Source: Petrocella sp. FN5 (lineage in GTDB: Bacteria; Bacillota; Clostridia; Lachnospirales; Vallitaleaceae). From it: a stretch of DNA of 46,703 nt. Location of the stretch: contig NZ_JARGDP010000020.1 of assembly GCF_029210395.1 (NCBI RefSeq), forward strand, positions 1-46,703, written 5' to 3'. Shown piece by piece: positions 16,324-24,285 of this stretch. The translations under genes and the position numbers were made by a program. Under the pieces are notes generated by a model. It did not search any database, had not been told where the DNA came from, and worked only from the letters and a program-made list of their open reading frames with translations. How positions within the stretch are numbered: position 1 is the first letter of the stretch; the number at the start of each line of letters is the position of its first letter.

Positions 16324-16343
16324 ATTCTTGAGGCGGTGTTGAT

Positions 16344-17033
16344 ATGAGTAAAAAAACTTATGATAAATTTATAGAAGACCTTTTGGTCTTCATAAAATCC
16401 AGGAACTATGTCCATTCAAAGGATATTCCTAATATAGAACTTTACATGGACCAGGTTACAACCTTTATGGATGATCACCTTGGTCTTTTTAAGCGTACTG
16501 AAGAAGAAAAGATTCTGACTAAGACCATGATCAACAACTACAGCAAATGTGATATTCTGCCACCGACAGCTAAGAAAAAGTACGGTCATGACCACCTTAT
16601 TCTACTGCTGTTTGTCTATTATTTTAAGAACATTCTATCCATACCGGATATCAAAAAGTTACTAGACCCAGTCAAAGATATTGTTATGGATGATAAATCA
16701 CCTCTGTCAATGGAAGCCTTCCTAGACAGAATCATGGAGACTCAAACCATGCATTTTGACAGTCTTGCCAACCAAGTCAATCACACAGTCAAGGTCGGTA
16801 AAGACTTGTTTCCGGAGTTTAGTGATGCTGAGAGGGAAAAGCTCTCCATATTTACAACCGCTTATCTCTTGACCATTCAAGCAACCGCACAAAAACACAT
16901 GGCCACTCAATTAATTGACAACTACTTAACCAAACATCCTTCTAAGGCTAAGGATGCTGGACCAAGACCTAAAAAACCGGATACCGGACGTCCTGAAGTC
17001 AGAAAAAAATCACCTAAGAAACCAATCTCTTAA
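16344..17033 (+). CDS. DUF1836 family protein, putative HTH regulator, 229 aa
   Basis: The central region matches the DUF1836 family: TKTMINNYSKCDILPP then KKYGHDHLILLLFVYYFKNILSIPDIKKLL, a MerR-like winged-helix layout suggesting DNA binding. The C-terminal part is helical to ~200 and ends in a Lys/Pro-rich tail (PRPKKPDTGRPEVRKKSPKK). The start is ATG at 16344 after GAGGCGG. The gene was hit by the IS insertion after codon 29, but the duplication rebuilt the whole gene with its promoter, so it is intact. A palindrome overlapping its promoter suggests autoregulation, and the same palindrome at degV suggests a shared regulator, possibly this protein. Regulation is inferred; no target is proven. 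Confidence 0.85.
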   Translation: MSKKTYDKFIEDLLVFIKSRNYVHSKDIPNIELYMDQVTTFMDDHLGLFKRTEEEKILTKTMINNYSKCDILPPTAKKKYGHDHLILLLFVYYFKNILSIPDIKKLLDPVKDIVMDDKSPLSMEAFLDRIMETQTMHFDSLANQVNHTVKVGKDLFPEFSDAEREKLSIFTTAYLLTIQATAQKHMATQLIDNYLTKHPSKAKDAGPRPKKPDTGRPEVRKKSPKKPIS

Positions 17034-17100
17034 ACTAGAAACACTATATCTTTTATTTGGCTATGTAGCCTCGGATAATATAATATGGAAAAACAAGATA

Positions 17101-17132
17101 TAAGAGGTTGTACCACTAGGTACAACCTCTTA
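17101..17132. terminator. Bidirectional terminator between the DUF1836 and YerC genes
   Basis: TAAGAGGTTGTACC pairs perfectly with GGTACAACCTCTTA across ACTA, with T-rich tails. It lies between convergent genes. Confidence 0.9.
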
Positions 17133-17163
17133 TCATTATTTTATTTTATATTTTCTTAGCTTC

Positions 17164-17454
17164 TTATCCATTTTTGACTCTATCAAATACCATATCATAA
17201 CCGTCGTTGCCATAATTAAGAGAGCGGTTTACCCTTGATATGGTAGCGGTAGATGCTCCGGTCTTTTCTGCAATCTCCAGATAAGTATTATGGTCCCTAA
17301 GCATTTTGGCAACTTGTAGTCTCTGTGCCAAAGAATGTAACTCATTAACGGTACATATATCTTCAAAAAAAGCATAACATTCTTTCGGATCTTTTAAACT
17401 TAAGATGGCTTCGAAAAGTTTATCCACTTCTGCCGATTTTATGTTTTTACTCAT
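17164..17454 (-). CDS. YerC/YecD family TrpR-related regulator, 96 aa
   Basis: A small DNA-binding protein of the Trp-repressor fold. The helix-turn-helix is LEIAEKTGASTATISRVNRSLNYG (~60-83), preceded by the conserved CTVNELHSLAQRLQVAKML. Length and sequence match the YerC/YecD family found across Firmicutes, which lacks a well-defined role; it is not a tryptophan repressor by default. The start is ATG at 17454 after AAAGGAG. It stands alone between the DUF1836 gene and a PHP-domain hydrolase. Confidence 0.93.
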   Translation of the reverse strand: MSKNIKSAEVDKLFEAILSLKDPKECYAFFEDICTVNELHSLAQRLQVAKMLRDHNTYLEIAEKTGASTATISRVNRSLNYGNDGYDMVFDRVKNG

Positions 17455-17599
17455 TTAAGTTCTCCTTTATTATATAATCGCCTCTATTAGATTTTACCAC
17501 GATAAACTATTAGCGTAAAGAATTATTTCTTACTATTATGACAATCTAACCATTATTCTGGTTTCTAAACATAAATGACGTCAAATAGTCATTGTTTAC

Positions 17600-18310
17600 T
17601 TAAGATGCATTAATTTTCTTCATAAAATCCTCTACCGAATGATTGACCACCAATTTCTCAGGGAATTCTATTTCACGAATCAAAGCATCACAATAATCAA
17701 ACCGACCCACATCAAATGCTATATGAGCGTCAGAACCACAGATTATCTCCAAATCCGCTTTGGCACATAGTTCCAACATCTTAGTGATGTTCTTCCTCGT
17801 ATCGGATCTAAAGCCGTTGGGGTTGATGGAACTATTGTTCACCTCAAGTAGAACTTCATGATATTTGGCCGCTTTCACCAATTCCTTATAGTCTAGGGGA
17901 TATCTGCTATCATCCGGATGACCAATAATGTTCACATAAGGATTTTCCATGACTTTGATTAACATCTTCGTATTTTCCTGTCGACTTCCGGAAGCTATAC
18001 AAGGTGGATGAAGACTTGCAATGGTATAGTCTAGCATGGACAGGTTATCCTCTGTCATATCTATGGCTCCGCCAAGGTTAATAATGTTAGCTTCTACACC
18101 TTTTAGAATACGAACACCCATGATTTCACTGGGTATCTGTTTCATATTCTGAAAATAAAAAATATACGTACTACCGGGCATACCCGGTGCGTGATCCGAT
18201 ATCCCTATGAGTTCCATGCCTTTATCTCGGCCATATTGGACATTCTCAAGTATTGTACTGTAGGCATGACCACTTGCTATTGTATGTGTATGTAAATCTA
18301 ATTTATACAT
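17600..18310 (-). CDS. PHP-domain phosphatase/phosphoesterase (YcdX-like), 236 aa
   Basis: Metal-dependent phosphoester hydrolase of the polymerase-and-histidinol-phosphatase fold. Metal ligands are visible in LDLHTHT (start), GISDHAPG, GVEANI, ASLHPP, IIGHPDDSRYP, LEVNN and CGSDAHI, the full PHP set in YcdX order. The size agrees with YcdX-like phosphatases of unknown substrate. I chose ATG 18310 with GGAGGCG upstream; the open frame continues 24 codons further but overlaps the promoter at 18369-18397. It is probably a monocistronic housekeeping enzyme. Confidence 0.92.
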   Translation of the reverse strand: MYKLDLHTHTIASGHAYSTILENVQYGRDKGMELIGISDHAPGMPGSTYIFYFQNMKQIPSEIMGVRILKGVEANIINLGGAIDMTEDNLSMLDYTIASLHPPCIASGSRQENTKMLIKVMENPYVNIIGHPDDSRYPLDYKELVKAAKYHEVLLEVNNSSINPNGFRSDTRKNITKMLELCAKADLEIICGSDAHIAFDVGRFDYCDALIREIEFPEKLVVNHSVEDFMKKINAS

Positions 18311-18368
18311 AACGCCTCCTTGGTGAATATAAATGTTAACAACTCTACACCAATTTTTATGCGTGCTC

Positions 18369-18397
18369 ATTGTATCATACATAGGACACTTTGTTAA
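18369..18397 (-). promoter_or_regulatory. Promoter for the PHP-domain phosphatase gene
   Basis: On the minus strand TTAACA (18397-18392) is 17 bases from TACAAT (18374-18369), about 60 bases upstream of the start codon. Confidence 0.72.
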
Positions 18398-18597
18398 GTT
18401 AAACTGTGAAAATTTAATGGAAAAATAATACTTTTTTTGTGAGGCTTCTAACTTTTCATTTTTTTAAGCCTAACTTCGTTAATCCCCTACCTTACTATGT
18501 GAAATTTTTTCTAATGTTGTTTCACTGTATGAAATTCAAAATAAAAAAGACGCGCTACGATATCTGGCTATCCTATACGCATCTTGTTTTATGAGTT

Positions 18598-19191
18598 CTA
18601 TAAGTTAATAATAATAGGCACCAATAAGGGCACCAAAGAGGACAGCACCACACCAGATACAAAGCCCACAATAGCAACCTTCGGAGTTGTATACCTTGCT
18701 ATAATCGGCAGGGTTGTGTCCATAGCTGTCGCCCCACAAGGTGCCACTGCTTCATAATGACCGATATACTTGGCCAACAGTGGTAACATTAAGATTGCCA
18801 TAACTTCACGTATAACGTTGGTCAAGAAGGCCAATGCTGAGATCTCTGCAGAATAATCCACAAGCATAATAGCCGACAATGTATACCAACCAAAGCCAGC
18901 ACCAATAGCACCGGATTCATTATAGTTTAGGCCGACAAAATGTCCAAAAACCAAGGCCCCGAAAATGCTTCCAAGACCAATCATCAAAGGCACCGCTAAT
19001 ATATTAAAACCGATTTTTTTGATTTCTGCCAAAGTATTTTTCTGTTTCCCAATGTCCATGCCCACGAAAAGAAGCAAAAAACACAAACCGATGTCTATAA
19101 CCAGTCCGGTAGAGTCGTACCAATGACTGGGGAAAAATAGATACCCCGCCAATGCGCCGATGATGACCGACAACATGATAATCCAAGTCAT
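18598..19191 (-). CDS. lysO: Lysine exporter LysO, C-terminal half as a separate protein, 197 aa
   Basis: Inner-membrane protein of the LysO (formerly YbjE/DUF340) family, which exports lysine. About five to six membrane segments are visible. The family blocks GLCFLLLFVGMDIG, GAGFGWYTLSAIML, FLTNVIREV and APCGATAMDTTLPII are all present. Single-chain LysO is ~300 residues; here the first ~100 residues are encoded by the preceding gene, with a four-base ATGA overlap that implies coupled translation and a two-subunit transporter. It is not a recent frameshift, since the downstream half has its own start. A lysine riboswitch elsewhere in the window controls dapA, but I see none here. Confidence 0.9.
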   Translation of the reverse strand: MTWIIMLSVIIGALAGYLFFPSHWYDSTGLVIDIGLCFLLLFVGMDIGKQKNTLAEIKKIGFNILAVPLMIGLGSIFGALVFGHFVGLNYNESGAIGAGFGWYTLSAIMLVDYSAEISALAFLTNVIREVMAILMLPLLAKYIGHYEAVAPCGATAMDTTLPIIARYTTPKVAIVGFVSGVVLSSLVPLLVPIIINL

Positions 19192-19514
19192 TTCATCCGC
19201 CCCTTTCTATCCAATCTCAGTATCTGACGTCCCAAAAATACAAATAAGACACTAAAAGCAATGGAGCCAAAAGCCAACATAAAAGCCTGAAACCCTATGG
19301 TTGAAAGGGATGCTACCACCATTTTATCTGCACCCAGACGGATACCCATAACAAATAATAAGCCGATTAATGTTAATATCTGAAGTTTCCCAAGGGCTTG
19401 ATCCAATTTGGGATGTGCCATATTATATATACCAATCAACATACCTATGCCAAGAACGCTTATATACAGTAACAATCTAAGTAGCATGATGGACCTCTTT
19501 CTTTTTTGATTCAT
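19188..19514 (-). CDS. LysO N-terminal half as a separate protein, 108 aa
   Basis: Three to four membrane segments (LLRLLLYISVLGIGMLIG; ILTLIGLLFVMGIRLGADKMVVASLSTIGFQAFMLAFGSIAFSVLFVF). They match the amino-terminal LysO_N part of the lysine exporter family. The start is ATG at 19514 after GAGGTTG; its stop overlaps the start of the C-terminal half. It presumably assembles with that partner into one exporter. The divergent chemoreceptor-like gene shares the upstream region, where AGATTG(A)CAATC-type palindromes occur at 19533-19543 and 19555-19567. Confidence 0.87.
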   Translation of the reverse strand: MNQKRKRSIMLLRLLLYISVLGIGMLIGIYNMAHPKLDQALGKLQILTLIGLLFVMGIRLGADKMVVASLSTIGFQAFMLAFGSIAFSVLFVFLGRQILRLDRKGRMK

Positions 19515-19557
19515 TGTATCAACCTCATGCCTAGATTGCAATCCCTATTTATAGAGA

Positions 19558-19586
19558 TTGACAATCTTTTAATTATCATGTAGAAT
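19558..19586 (+). promoter_or_regulatory. Consensus promoter for the chemoreceptor-like gene
   Basis: TTGACA (19558-19563), 17 bases, TAGAAT (19581-19586). The palindrome AGATTGACAATCT (19555-19567) overlaps the -35 and resembles AGATTGCAATC at 19533-19543, so it may bind a repressor. Confidence 0.8.
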
Positions 19587-19607
19587 AAACCATTATTGGC
19601 AATGGGG

Positions 19608-19630
19608 CCTGTACACTTTTTGTGTGCAGG
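19608..19630 (+). terminator. Terminator-like hairpin in the chemoreceptor leader
   Basis: CCTGTACAC pairs with GTGTGCAGG (one mismatch) followed by TCTTTTTTATTTTT. It lies about 15 bases after the expected transcription start and 64 bases before the coding start, so it could attenuate the gene. Confidence 0.65.
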
Positions 19631-19693
19631 TCTTTTTTATTTTTCAAAAGCAATCTTGGTATCGACCTAAATCTAAACAAAAGGAGTGTTCTT

Positions 19694-21163
19694 ATGAGAA
19701 AGAAGACAATGAAGCACCTCATCCTTGAAGCAAAAAACATTTCCGAAGGCGCCTTACTTCACGATATCGGGGCCAATACTTATAATAAAAAAGTTGGTCA
19801 GGTGGCCAAGAGCATGGAACTTCTTCAAAAGCAGGTACGTTCCCATGTTTTTGAGATGCAAGTCGTTTCTGCTCAGATTGATACTTCCACAGCTTCCATT
19901 GAAATGTTGCTTGAGGATCAAAAAAACATTACAAAAGCACTCTATAATACTTCAGACAGTCTAAAAACGACCAACCAATTACATGACCAAGTGGTCAATG
20001 AAACCGTACTCATGTCCGAAAAAATATTAGCTAATACCAAATGTCTAGAAGCCATCACCACTGAACTTAAAGATTCCAGCCAGGCCTCCAAAGATGTTCT
20101 TAAAAACCAAATGACCTCCATTTTGGATATCATCGCTTTAATTGATGATATTTCCACAGCTGCGACTGCTTCCTCAACATCTATCCACACCTTATACGAT
20201 GACACAAGAAAAATCACAGAGATTCTTGAATCCGTAAAAACCTTCTATAAACAAACCCAATTACTGGCTCTTAATGCTTCTATTGAATCTGCGAGAGCCG
20301 GAGAAGCCGGCAAAGGCTTTGGTGTTGTTGCAACAGAAATTCGAACCTTAGCCACCAACAGCTCCGAATCCATATCCGAGATTTCCAATATTATGTCCAA
20401 TATTGACAGTTCGATTGATACGGTCATGCAACAGTCGAATCAAACCAATACTAATGTCTCAAAGGCCGTTGAGAAAACCATTAGCATAGAAAACGGACTT
20501 AAGGTAATGGATGCTTCCTTTGACCGCTTAGATCAAAAAGTAAAGGACATGTCGACAAATATTAAGGAGAATTTGGTGGTTACTGATAATTTCTCTGTTA
20601 CCATTGCAAGAGCCAGTCAAGTCTCAAGAGATGTATCAGGCGGTATCGGTCATCTTCACAATCATATAGAAAATCAATATGCCAAGCTTGATGAGATTCA
20701 AGAAATGGAAGTCAATCTAAGTGACACCTCAAAAAGTCTGCATGCCCTAACCGACAAAATTGATGTGGATATGTTAAGTCAGAAAAAATCAATGATTGAA
20801 AAACAAAGCGAAGACTTAATCATCCATCTGAAAAAAATACTACAAAGTCATAAAAATCTTTCTATGGACCAAAAACAAACCCATCAGAATATTTTAGATA
20901 AAGCCATTCATGAGCAACCTTATATTGAGGCACTTTGGAGCAATCGAAGCAATGGTAGCTTCATCTATTCCAACCCACCTGCCGGTATCAAGAGTGCAAA
21001 TATCCGCCCTTGGTTTAAAGAAAGTATGAAAGGTCTTGTACATATTTCCGATGTCTACATCTCAGGCATCACCAAAAGTCCCTGCCTGACCGTCAGCCTT
21101 CCCATCTACGATAACTCTGAAATCGTTGGTGTACTTGGTGCTGACCTTGCTATACAGGTATAA
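19694..21163 (+). CDS. Soluble methyl-accepting chemotaxis-like protein with C-terminal Cache-type sensor, 489 aa
   Basis: Chemoreceptor-type signalling protein likely to contact CheA/CheW. A long helical signalling domain spans ~40-380, with the conserved hairpin tip [34 protein letters not shown] (~188-220). No membrane segment or signal peptide is present, so it should be cytoplasmic. Residues ~400-489 ([55 protein letters not shown]) look like half of a PDC/Cache sensor domain. This domain is normally extracytoplasmic and N-terminal to the signalling part, so the order is reversed. The start is ATG at 19694 after AAAGGAG. No chemotaxis genes lie nearby. Confidence 0.9.
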   Translation: MRKKTMKHLILEAKNISEGALLHDIGANTYNKKVGQVAKSMELLQKQVRSHVFEMQVVSAQIDTSTASIEMLLEDQKNITKALYNTSDSLKTTNQLHDQVVNETVLMSEKILANTKCLEAITTELKDSSQASKDVLKNQMTSILDIIALIDDISTAATASSTSIHTLYDDTRKITEILESVKTFYKQTQLLALNASIESARAGEAGKGFGVVATEIRTLATNSSESISEISNIMSNIDSSIDTVMQQSNQTNTNVSKAVEKTISIENGLKVMDASFDRLDQKVKDMSTNIKENLVVTDNFSVTIARASQVSRDVSGGIGHLHNHIENQYAKLDEIQEMEVNLSDTSKSLHALTDKIDVDMLSQKKSMIEKQSEDLIIHLKKILQSHKNLSMDQKQTHQNILDKAIHEQPYIEALWSNRSNGSFIYSNPPAGIKSANIRPWFKESMKGLVHISDVYISGITKSPCLTVSLPIYDNSEIVGVLGADLAIQV

Positions 21164-21205
21164 CCTTTGGATCTATTACTTTCCTAAGAATGACTAAACC
21201 CAAAA

Positions 21206-21234
21206 AAATCCCAAAGCTATTTGCCTTGGGATTT
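21206..21234. terminator. Terminator between the chemoreceptor and degV genes
   Basis: AAATCCCAAAG pairs with CTTGGGATTT across a short loop, with A/T tails on both sides. It serves the convergent genes. Confidence 0.82.
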
Positions 21235-21266
21235 CTTTGAGTGTAAAATGGTTAACTACCACGCTT

Positions 21267-22109
21267 TTAGAAAGATATGATAATACCGCCTTCATTCGCA
21301 TACGTAGAACTAAGACCACGCATCTTCAAGATGATAATATCCTTAAAATCATATAATTCACTGGCCAGTTCCTTGACATACTCTGCACGTTCTAAAGCAT
21401 TGCAATGGGATATGGCTAGTATTTTGTCTTTTGATATCGTGCCTACTTTTGGCATGCTGTTCACCATCTTCGCTAAAGCTTTCTTGGTCCCTCTTGCTTT
21501 ATCCACCATGTCAATGGTGCCTTCCGGTGTTGCTTTTAGAATCAACTTAAGGTTAAGAGCTCTAACGATTTTGGCTTTCATAGAACTCATACGACCATTC
21601 TTCTCTAAAGTGTCAATTTTATCCAGTACAAAAAGCACCTTGGCTTCATCAATATACGCTTCAACATAATCCACAATCTCTTCAAATGACATATCATCTG
21701 CCTCTACCAACTCAAATACTTTAAGGGCAATTAGAACTTCCATAGTCGATGCACCTCTAGAATTAAATATATGCACCTTCTTATTCGGATATTTTTCAAG
21801 ATACATGGCCTTGGCGTTCATGGCGCTGTTGTAACTGCCACTCAATTCAGAAGACAGGGTTATTCCAAAGACCCATTCATGATCACCTTCAAAATGGTCT
21901 AAATAATCCTGAATCGATGGACAAGCACTTTTGGGAACGTTGCTGCTTTGGTCAATTTTCCTAAGGTAATCCTCTAAGTTTAAGTTCTCATCATCCACGT
22001 ACTCTTCCCCATCCAAAGTAAAAGTTAATGGAGCTATGGCTATGTTCATCTCTTCTTCCATCTGTTTGGTAATGTCGCAACTGCTATCGCCAACTATTTT
22101 ATATTTCAT
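21267..22109 (-). CDS. DegV family fatty-acid-binding protein, 280 aa
   Basis: Fatty-acid-binding protein of the DegV/FakB fold, which presents fatty acids to the FakA kinase or has a related role. Seen are the N-terminal DSSCD, PLTF, the conserved SSELSGSYNSA loop, IFNSRGASTMEV and the C-terminal GLSSTYANEGGIIISF. The length is typical. The start is ATG at 22109, seven bases after AAAGGAG; an ATG two codons earlier is too close to that site. No fakA gene is nearby. Its promoter (22194-22222) has a palindromic operator candidate at the transcription start, shared with the DUF1836 gene. The ligand and partner are unknown. Confidence 0.92.
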   Translation of the reverse strand: MKYKIVGDSSCDITKQMEEEMNIAIAPLTFTLDGEEYVDDENLNLEDYLRKIDQSSNVPKSACPSIQDYLDHFEGDHEWVFGITLSSELSGSYNSAMNAKAMYLEKYPNKKVHIFNSRGASTMEVLIALKVFELVEADDMSFEEIVDYVEAYIDEAKVLFVLDKIDTLEKNGRMSSMKAKIVRALNLKLILKATPEGTIDMVDKARGTKKALAKMVNSMPKVGTISKDKILAISHCNALERAEYVKELASELYDFKDIIILKMRGLSSTYANEGGIIISF

Positions 22110-22172
22110 ACACATTCTCCTTTGTTTACATAAAGATATGAAAACCATCAAGCGCAATGTCATGCGGTTATC

Positions 22173-22193
22173 ATGTAGTATCTATTACTACAT
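22173..22193. promoter_or_regulatory. 21-bp palindrome at the degV promoter, candidate operator
   Basis: The arms ATGTAGTA and TACTACAT are perfect, separated by TCTAT. It begins directly after the -10 element and covers the expected +1. It differs from the DUF1836 palindrome (16300-16320) at three positions, two of which compensate for each other across the arms. Confidence 0.65.
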
Positions 22194-22222
22194 ATTATAT
22201 CACAAATGCATATGAAAACCAA
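22194..22222 (-). promoter_or_regulatory. Promoter of the degV-family gene
   Basis: On the minus strand TTGGTT (22222-22217), 17 bases, TATAAT (22199-22194). Confidence 0.75.
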
Positions 22223-22225
22223 ATA

Positions 22226-23521
22226 TCAAGCTCTATTTTCATAAAATACTTTGAATACCTTTATTACGTCCTCTAGGTCCTGAACCCCCATTAATTCTCT
22301 TGTGGCATGCATAGCCAACATCGGCACCCCTACGTCTACGGCTTTTATAGGTAGATACTTCGTGGCAATCGGTCCTAAAGTCTTACCACCCGGTATATCT
22401 GATCGATTGGCAAACTTCTGATAAGGTACATCTGCCTTTTGACACAGTTGTTGAAAAATCCCGGATGTAACACTGTCTGTGGCATAATTTTGCTTGGCAC
22501 TGATTTTGATTGTAACCCCTTTATTAATAACAGGGAAGTTCGTTATATCACAAGATGCTGTCGCATTGGGGTGCGTCGCATGAGCGCCGTCTGCCGATAT
22601 CATAAAGGACTGATCCAACATTCTATAAATCTGTTCCGGCAAACCATTTAGGCCATGCCCTATCCTTTTGATGATCTGATGTAGCAAATCACTGTCTGCA
22701 CCTTGTTTGGATGTACTACCGATTTCTTCATTATCAAAACATACCGCCATATTAATACCATCATAATGACTGCTTTCAATTAACGCCGTCACACTGCTAA
22801 AGACCATGGCTAAGTTGTCAATTCTTGGGGCTGAAATCAAGGTTTGATCAAGGCCTATGACCTGTCCTTTTTCTGTTACATACATATATAAATCAAAATC
22901 CAGAATGTCAGATACATCACAGGCCAATTTATTTGCCAGTACGCTGATTAAATAATCTTTTGTAACAAACTCATCTTCAATCATTCTAATAATAGGTAAC
23001 AAATCTTCTTGAGGATTTTTTTCTGTTTCTTTTTTGTCATGTCGTTTAAAGTGAATGGCTAAACTTGGAATAATCATAATCGGATCCCTAAAATCGATTT
23101 CCACCACTTTAGGCTTAAACACTTTATCAGATTTTAGAACCACCTGGCCGGACAAAGAAATGGGACGGTCAAACCAGCTTTCTAGAATTGGTCCACCATA
23201 GACTTCTGTATTCAGTTTCAAATAACCATGGGTATTAATCTCCGGGTTTGGCTTAATCTTAAAGCTTGGAAAATCTGTGTGGGATGTAATCATCCTAAAA
23301 CCTTCCTGAATAAAAGGAGCTGTACCTATGGTGAAGCACACCAACATGCTGGGGTAAGGTCGAACGTAATACTTCCCTCCCCCGGCTAACTTCCAATTAT
23401 CCGACATAAGCAACCCTTCAAAACCATTATTATTTAAGGCTCTAACACTTGTTGTCACCGCTTGAATGGGTGAGGTTGCTTCTTCTATATATTCTATCAA
23501 TTCTTGTGAATAATTTCGCAT
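22226..23521 (-). CDS. M18 family aminopeptidase, 431 aa
   Basis: Zinc-dependent aminopeptidase of family M18 (aspartyl/yeast aminopeptidase I type), acting on N-terminal residues of peptides in the cytoplasm. Metal and catalytic motifs are ITSHTDFPSFKIKP, GGPILESWFDRP, DLYMYV, CFDNEEIGSTSKQGADS, ISADGAHATHPN and GGKTLGPIATKYLPIKAVDVG with MLAMHATRE at the end. Length and motif order are complete. The start is ATG at 23521, five bases after AGGAGGT. It is divergent from the DUF5721 gene. The substrate preference (acidic or neutral) cannot be read from the sequence. Confidence 0.94.
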   Translation of the reverse strand: MRNYSQELIEYIEEATSPIQAVTTSVRALNNNGFEGLLMSDNWKLAGGGKYYVRPYPSMLVCFTIGTAPFIQEGFRMITSHTDFPSFKIKPNPEINTHGYLKLNTEVYGGPILESWFDRPISLSGQVVLKSDKVFKPKVVEIDFRDPIMIIPSLAIHFKRHDKKETEKNPQEDLLPIIRMIEDEFVTKDYLISVLANKLACDVSDILDFDLYMYVTEKGQVIGLDQTLISAPRIDNLAMVFSSVTALIESSHYDGINMAVCFDNEEIGSTSKQGADSDLLHQIIKRIGHGLNGLPEQIYRMLDQSFMISADGAHATHPNATASCDITNFPVINKGVTIKISAKQNYATDSVTSGIFQQLCQKADVPYQKFANRSDIPGGKTLGPIATKYLPIKAVDVGVPMLAMHATRELMGVQDLEDVIKVFKVFYENRA

Positions 23522-23602
23522 ATGACACCTCCTATTGGATAGTTTAACAGAGGCTTTATAGGCTGTCAATCAAGACAAATGGGTCAAGATTGACACTATG
23601 GA

Positions 23603-23631
23603 TTGCAACTTTCTCCTCAAAGACTTATAAT
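23603..23631 (+). promoter_or_regulatory. Promoter for the DUF5721 gene
   Basis: TTGCAA (23603-23608), 17 bases, TATAAT (23626-23631), about 30 bases before the ATG at 23662. Confidence 0.75.
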
Positions 23632-23661
23632 GGAATCATTCTAGCTTATGAGAGGAATCAC

Positions 23662-24159
23662 ATGATTGGATTAATTGCTGACGACACAAAAACCTTTATG
23701 AACCAACTGATTAAAACAGATGTTTTTGATAATTTTCTGGTCTTATCTCTTGACTTAGATACCTTGTGCCGATTTTCCGTTGATGGGGCTGTTAATTCCG
23801 GTTATATGTCTAAGGAAGATGCTGATATTCAATCGATTGATGAATATGTCGCTTGGACCTATGTTAAGCCTGTGGTGGCCACCATTTTAAAACAAAGTCT
23901 AAGACCCACCGGTATGAAGCTTACCTTAACCCTTTCTCAGGACGCTACTGAAGAAATATTAAGACGTCATGGCCAAAGTCATTTGGGACATCCCATCAAA
24001 GGCTTCATCTTGAATATTCTATTTGACGGTCAACATGTCAAACTTACCACCGGTGTGAACTATAATCAGTTTACCTTGGACAAATCCCTAGAACATGCCT
24101 TTGATGCCATGATTACCCAGTTCTTCAAAAAAAATGAACTGATTATGATTAAAATATAA
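23662..24159 (+). CDS. DUF5721 family protein, 165 aa
   Basis: A conserved clostridial protein of unknown function, recognised by LCRFSVDGAVNSGY, WTYVKPVVATILKQSLRPTGMKLTLTLS and the C-terminal LDKSLEHAFDAMITQFF. It is soluble and of mixed helix/strand content, with no catalytic motif that I can see. I chose ATG 23662 because GAGAGGA lies upstream and the promoter at 23603-23631 excludes the longer frame. It is followed by the CIRCE-controlled htpG, with a separate promoter between them. Confidence 0.8.
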   Translation: MIGLIADDTKTFMNQLIKTDVFDNFLVLSLDLDTLCRFSVDGAVNSGYMSKEDADIQSIDEYVAWTYVKPVVATILKQSLRPTGMKLTLTLSQDATEEILRRHGQSHLGHPIKGFILNILFDGQHVKLTTGVNYNQFTLDKSLEHAFDAMITQFFKKNELIMIKI

Positions 24160-24168
24160 TCATACTAT

Positions 24169-24195
24169 TTAGCACTCTTGTGATGAGAGTGCTAA
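24169..24195. promoter_or_regulatory. CIRCE operator (HrcA binding site)
   Basis: TTAGCACTC, nine bases, GAGTGCTAA: a perfect CIRCE element. It ends seven bases before the -35 of the htpG promoter, so heat-shock repression by HrcA is expected. The same palindrome might also serve as a weak terminator of the upstream gene, since a short T-run follows. Confidence 0.95.
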
Positions 24196-24202
24196 ATTTT
24201 TC

Positions 24203-24231
24203 TTGACATTCTTTATTGGAACGACTATCAT
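24203..24231 (+). promoter_or_regulatory. htpG promoter
   Basis: TTGACA (24203-24208), 17 bases, TATCAT (24226-24231), immediately downstream of CIRCE. Confidence 0.88.
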
Positions 24232-24285
24232 ATACATTGGATATGATTATACGAATCATAATTACATACAAGAGGAGGTTATAGC

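Larger units (their letters stand above)
16201..16432. repeat. Right copy of the 232-bp target-site duplication
   Basis: Identical to 13991-14222. This copy joins the uninterrupted remainder of the DUF1836 gene, restoring promoter, ribosome site and coding start. Confidence 0.95.

Noticed and set aside
19515-19620. Lysine riboswitch upstream of the split lysO
   Set aside because: The region is about 100 bases and lacks the L-box core seen clearly before dapA.
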